From Haliclystus octoradiatus (taxonomy: Eukaryota > Cnidaria > Staurozoa > Stauromedusae > Haliclystidae): 64,000 nucleotides of DNA. The notes beneath the pieces are model-generated. The model made no database searches. It worked only from the letters and a program-made list of their open reading frames with translations, and had not been told where the DNA came from. Where the stretch lies: assembly GCA_916610825.1 (NCBI GenBank), contig OU744446.1, forward strand, positions 23,822,445 through 23,886,444. The letters are read 5' to 3'. Position numbers and translations under genes: made by a program. Positions 51,101 through 57,100 of the stretch are shown in pieces. Numbering within the stretch: position 1 is the first letter of the stretch; each line of letters begins with the position of its first letter.

Positions 51101-54100
51101 GACCACAAAAGCTAGCTAAGTAGAATTTATTGTTGTAAGCATATGTCTGCACTGAAAATGGAGTGTTCTTTTGAGGGTAAAAATCATAATGTATGGTGGG
51201 AAACGCTATTAAGAACACCATAGCCGTCGGTTTTATAGTCCTCTTTTCACAGAAGCGAAATCCGTCCATCTGATTTCGCGTCTCTGTAGAAAGGTATTTT
51301 GTGCAAAGTAACTTCTGCACTGTATTACTAATCCTATAAATTACAGATTGTGACGACATGATGCTAACATGTTCTACTTTATAGCCGAAGGAATGAATAC
51401 TAGACTGGTAAAATAATTTTGTGGCGTATGTAAAATAAGGAACGAGACTTCACATTGCAAAACCCTAATTTTGTTAATCATATAACTTTGATAGAGAGGA
51501 TAAAAATTTATGCAATGAAGATATACCGCAAAACCGACAAATGATAGAATCTGCATTACTGTAGTTCTAGTGGCTCTAGTATACGGCTGTAAACTTGAAT
51601 AAGAACGTCCGAGCCCTCTATCATGTTTGTACTATTTTCCGATATTTTATAGAATTTTATAGTGTAATGTACTGAAGAATTCTCAATGGTTTTTTAAATA
51701 TTGAATGCTTGGTGAATTAATGATGAACACTTTGTTAGACTATTGAGTATAATATATCTATCTATACAGTCGTATAAACTATACGATTACATGTTTTAAG
51801 TTTTACTAGACGAACATCAATTTCAAACTTAAACGTTGAAATGATAGTTGAAAAATGTCTATTTAATAATTTAGTAATACCGATAGTTAAATAAATCCGA
51901 AAAAGTACAATTAACACTTTGCAGTACCAACTCCAGTACAATTAATACTTTGCAGTACCATACTCCAGGAAAAGTCGTCTGTGCATGCCCGTGAAAATCA
52001 AATCAGTTTACATTCACATTTAGATCATGAAAAGGATATCTTGTAGAAATGTTTACTCAAGAACGACTTGCAGATCATAGAGTTAAAAATAGTTAAAACT
52101 TATATAGCGTAAGATCAAGCTATTTTGAAGGGTACGTGTCTACTAATTAAGATTTGAGAAGTACTGCGGTCACACAGAATACGTAACTAATATGTGTCAC
52201 TAGACTAGTCACAAAGGAACAGTCGCACCGCCTGACATTTGTATTAATCCGCAATCTATATCAGATTCATCGCGCTTAATGACGCTACAAGAAATTATTT
52301 CGACCGAGCGTTTCAATAGATTTTATTCTGCTCCTGAAATCACAAATTGCATCTTTTTTACGTAATTCGCCAGTTTATATGTTTGTTCATGGCTCAGGCT
52401 TGTCAGAATTTTTTTTTGCGTGACTTCTCGGAGCTAGGTCACCTCAAAGATTACGTCGCGTGATCAGCCCGCTCTTGAGTCTGTTAGACAAACCGCACGA
52501 CTTGTGACTTTGTCGTCATAAAGCTAGATCCAATCCCTTTTTTTTCTCAGCGACATTTGGGTCAAAACACCACTTTGAAGGCGCTTTTCACCAAGAAATA
52601 ATTTCCAGATCGAAAAAAAAATTACGCCATTGTTTTTTTCACGTCGGGTTCTACTACATATGTAAAGATAGTCTGGGGGTTTATTCCCACTTTAAACACT
52701 ATCTTTGAATCCCGCTGCAAGCTCTCCTGTTAAATGGCACAAAGTCTTCTTATAGACACCAATCTGCCTTAGTGTTGAATTGAGCACATGTAACAGCATG
52801 ACCCTGTCAGTTCCTTATTCCTAGGACCCTAGATTAAGCTAATTATCGGTGCGGCTCAGGGCGATACTGTTCTTTCTTTGCTTCAACGCACCGCTGAATG
52901 GTTGAGGAAAGTTGATGAGGGTTTATGCTTATTGAATGGCTCGTTTGATCTGTGACTGCATGTATGCCTATGATCTGTTATGTAAAAGCCTTTCATCTAA
53001 ACAATGATGTCAAGTTTGTATATGAACACAATTGTTATGCTGTTGCTATTGTATTTGTTGAAGCAGTTGATTTATGTGCTGCTGATATTTTACGCTGTTC
53101 ATTGTTTACTTTCCCCTCCCTACCCATCCCTTTGTTGGTTGATAAAGGTAAGTATAACTAGGAATTCCACTGACTTAGCAGTGTGACTGGAGCTTGGTTG
53201 GTGGTGTCAGGTCTGCTATTGCTCAACTAGCTATTGTATTTTGCTGCCAACCTCCCACCAACCAAGCACCTAGGCCAAATTTATTGTGATGTTAAGGATT
53301 CGAGATAAAGGGTTTAACGTTGATACACGTATATTTTCATTATGAAGAAACCGTCTGAAGAGCGTCTTTACGCGAAACTCAGAGTAACGGACCGAACTCG
53401 TAATCTTTGAGTCATAATTTCTATATTGCTCTGCTTTTAGCATTGAGCACTCTCATTGATGTTTTGCCTCACACATTTATAATTATATATATATATATGT
53501 GTACAAAATTGATTTTATGCATGCTAACACAGAAAATTGAGTCTGTCATTGCTTCGGTTTAGAAAGAAAGCTCATCTCATGAAATCGTAAATGATTGTGC
53601 AAAATTACAACTGCCTTTCAAGCTTCGGATTAGAGTTTTGAATCTCTGAATGTTTTGATGTCATTTAATGCTGGTACTTCACAGTCCCATGATGGGGCTC
53701 GTACATATTCTTCTCAATTAGCATGGAATTAAAATTAAGAAATTCATTAATAAACAGGGCCCACATGTTGCAAACCGGTAAAAATACGGCATCCAAGTGT
53801 CATTCACATACAAATTTTTCTTGTCAGGCACTCATTGGCATCCAGTCTATTTTTCTACATGCACATTTCTCAATCATGTACACAGATCTGACACAGTTCC
53901 TTTTGCTAATTGCACATTTCTGAAATCCGCAAGTAATATGCATCAGCGCTAGCTATCACTTTTCCAATGATTTTGTTGTTACTTACCAATTTCAACACTC
54001 AACAAAATGAAAAACTGTACGCAAGAGCAGTATCTCCTAGTATACTGCCCTGAAAATCAACTCAGGTTTTATTACGCATCAGAAGTTTTAAATATGCACT

Positions 54101-57100
54101 TTTTCAGTGCATTGATACATGTTTCTGTTTTCATCAATCTTTGTTTTTCTGTTTCAAATATTCAATCGGTGCTTGGGTACATTTGGTGGGAGGTCCAGTC
54201 ATCCCTGGCCCTCCTCCAATTACCTTGGAGGGAAAGGTTTGGTGGTGTCAGGTCTGCTATTGGTCAACTAGCTATTGTATTTTGCTGCCAACCTCCCACC
54301 AACCAAGCACCTAGACCAAATTATGGTGACGTTAAGGATTTGAGATGAAGGGTTTAAACATAGGAAACACTATATTTGCATTGAAAGGAATGAAATTAGA
54401 AATTCAGTGAGTTTACAGGGTTTACAGTGATTGCCATTTACCTGCAAAACAGTTTGTTATTTCATAAAGTTTTTACAAACAGTTCATAAACTGTCAATGC
54501 AATGTTTATGAGATGTGCATGAACTGATTAATTATTTGCAGGAGGTATTCTGTCACAACATATGGCTCATTCATGTAATAAAATATCAGCTATGAAGGCT
54601 TTGTTTCTAAAACGGCCTTCATTGATGGAAGTTCTAATAATAGTACCCAGCATATAGCGTTATGAATAATTACATTCATAGGAGGTGGGACATTGATGTT
54701 ATTTGCAGCAAGATTGGCTGTAATACTTTTGACGTTGTCATTTTTGATGATTTAAAACACTTTTCCCCAGTTTTCGAAGAATCAGTCGAAGAATAAATGA
54801 TAAAATTGAAATGATTAGCTTTTTGGAATAAATTTCAACATTCCCCATCAGTTTGAATAAATTTCTTCACATTTCTTTCTCACCCTCCTCCCATTACCCC
54901 CAAGTATTAAGGTAAAGAGGTTAGTATATTAGATTCCACTGTATTATCAGTGTGACTGGTGTCTGGTGGTGGAGACAGGCCTCTCTTCCAGCCAGCTTAT
55001 GTCCACAATGGCTGTATCCCACCATACAAGCACCTATGCCAAATTCTAGATATCTTAGACAGTTAAGTTTAAAATATAATTAAATAGATATATTTGATTG
55101 GTTTTGTGTGAGAAGATATATCGAGTGCTGTGTAGAATGTAGATCATACATTTGAAATACTGTAACATATTATCAATTTATTGTCTAGCTTATTATATGT
55201 CAGCTGATGTGTATGCATACGGATTGGTGTTGGCCTTTTGTTTGACTGGTGAACTTCCATGGGGCAGTCTTGTAACTACCAACACATTAAATGGAAAAGC
55301 GAACTACTCATATCTTGAAAGTCTGATTAGAATACCTGAGACGCTGTCTAAAGATGACCCACTTAGAAGACTCATCTCCGGATGTAATCAAAAGAAGAGG
55401 GAGGATAGGTTTTCATCTGCCGAAGAAATTGTTGGTTATTTCTTCAGAGGTTAGAAATTCAAACAGATTGACCATTTATATATAGCAAGTTACTATCATT
55501 AATTAATACATAATCCTCACTAATAAATATGTCTGTCCGACACGCATGCCTCTCTAGCAACTATCCCAGAGTAAGTTCAACCGGAAGCAGGCTGACTGAT
55601 GACATTCAATTGATCTGCATACTAAGCAAGTGGCGCACAGTCTCCTATGAGCTATTGATATTTGGCTCACCAGACTACGAGTAACAAGAAAACAAGAAGG
55701 CATCAGAAAAACACGAAACTGAGTGATTGATTTTCACCTTAAAATTTTCTCCTGAAGTGACTCGACTGAACCAAATATCATTATATCAATAGCTCATAGG
55801 TAACTATGCGCCAATCGCTTTGAATTAGTTTACACAACTTTTATAAACATTTGCATGACTTTTTCTCCTATAAAATGTTTTGACTCTTGGTCAAATTGGA
55901 AGTTCTCGTTTGTGATGTCAAATTTGAATTGTAAGATTGATTGTGTTTTAGATCTTTGTTTTCATATGGTGATTTGGTGTCATAACTCTAAACCAATCAG
56001 ATTGATCGAATCAATTTCGTTATAATACAAATGAAGTTAGCCTGTGACAATGTTGACTCTATCACAAAGATCACAATCCAGCCCACTACTTAATTAACCA
56101 CTACAACTGGTAAACGCTGCAAATTATCATACAACTTCAGTGCTCTAAATACAAGAGACGAGGCTGTTCTACAATTAGGCATTAGAAAGGCATTAGATGG
56201 TCAAGTACGGTAGGCATTAGAGAGGCAGCGCATGCGTGCTAAAGTCTAATATTCAAAGATGTCCAGAATGGGATTGTGTCTAGATGTAACCATGCAATGT
56301 TGAGGACATTTTAAAATATTATTATGTAACCAATTACTTTTTCTTTTGGGATGGGAAAGCATTGTGATCAATTCATTACACGGGTCTCCAGAAGTAGGCA
56401 TTAAAGACACATGCATTGCATTTAGCATATTTTGAAATATAGTCTCAACTATACAGGTAATTAAAAGACAATAACATGTTTTGCTTGAATTTCTCTAGCT
56501 GGCATCTTTGATAAACCGCAAAACAACATTTCAGAATTCCTAAAATGACCTTGACAACAATCAGTTAATTAGTTTGAAAACATTGGGTTTCTGTCAAAGT
56601 TGTTGCATCTCTTTCTGTTACATGCTAGAGGTAGCTTTATGCTGGCAATCTGTCTTAAATCATACAACACTTGTTTTCCAGATCAAGTGAATCCATATTT
56701 GAAGGATGCAGCCTCTGCTGAATTTTTTTGCTGTGGCTTTATGAAGGACACCAGTATCTTTGTTGCAGATAGCTTAGTTGATGAGGTAAACTCTTTGTTC
56801 AGTTTTAAAGATAGGCTACAGTATTTTCTAGACTAAAGAGTTTAACACTTGTCCCAAGTTAGCTGAGTGTAAATTATTTGCCTTGATTGCTTCCTGCAAT
56901 TTAGCTTTTGCATCGCACTGAGTTATTCCGAACTACAATCACAACACTTGCCATTGCGCTCAATGCATGACAGAGGTTCATCCAGTAACTCAAATGATAG
57001 CTAATACCCCCTAGTGCGCTCAATGTATTGTACCTCTTCACCTGCTACGCACAACTTGAACTTACATGGCTCACACCACCAGCTAATTACAAAAGACCAA

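Larger units (their letters stand above)
34144..53317. mobile_element. Composite 19.2-kb insertion inside the Penelope right arm
   Basis: The left junction is aaacttg|ttgtagttaaatg and the right junction is gggtttaa|cgttgatac. The left Penelope arm shows the uninterrupted version. No target duplication is apparent. The insert is two direct copies of one repeat family, each starting ttgtagttaaatg and ending ggattcgagataaagggttt. Copy 1 (34144-44583) hosts a gypsy element, and copy 2 (44584-53317) hosts an Ngaro-like and a TTAA element. The family is otherwise unrecognised, with no transposase or recombinase of its own. Confidence 0.7.

Noticed and set aside
54007-54348. 113-codon frame in the last part of kinase intron C-D
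   Set aside because: It lies in a repeat also found at 44130-44583, where the frame is not conserved.
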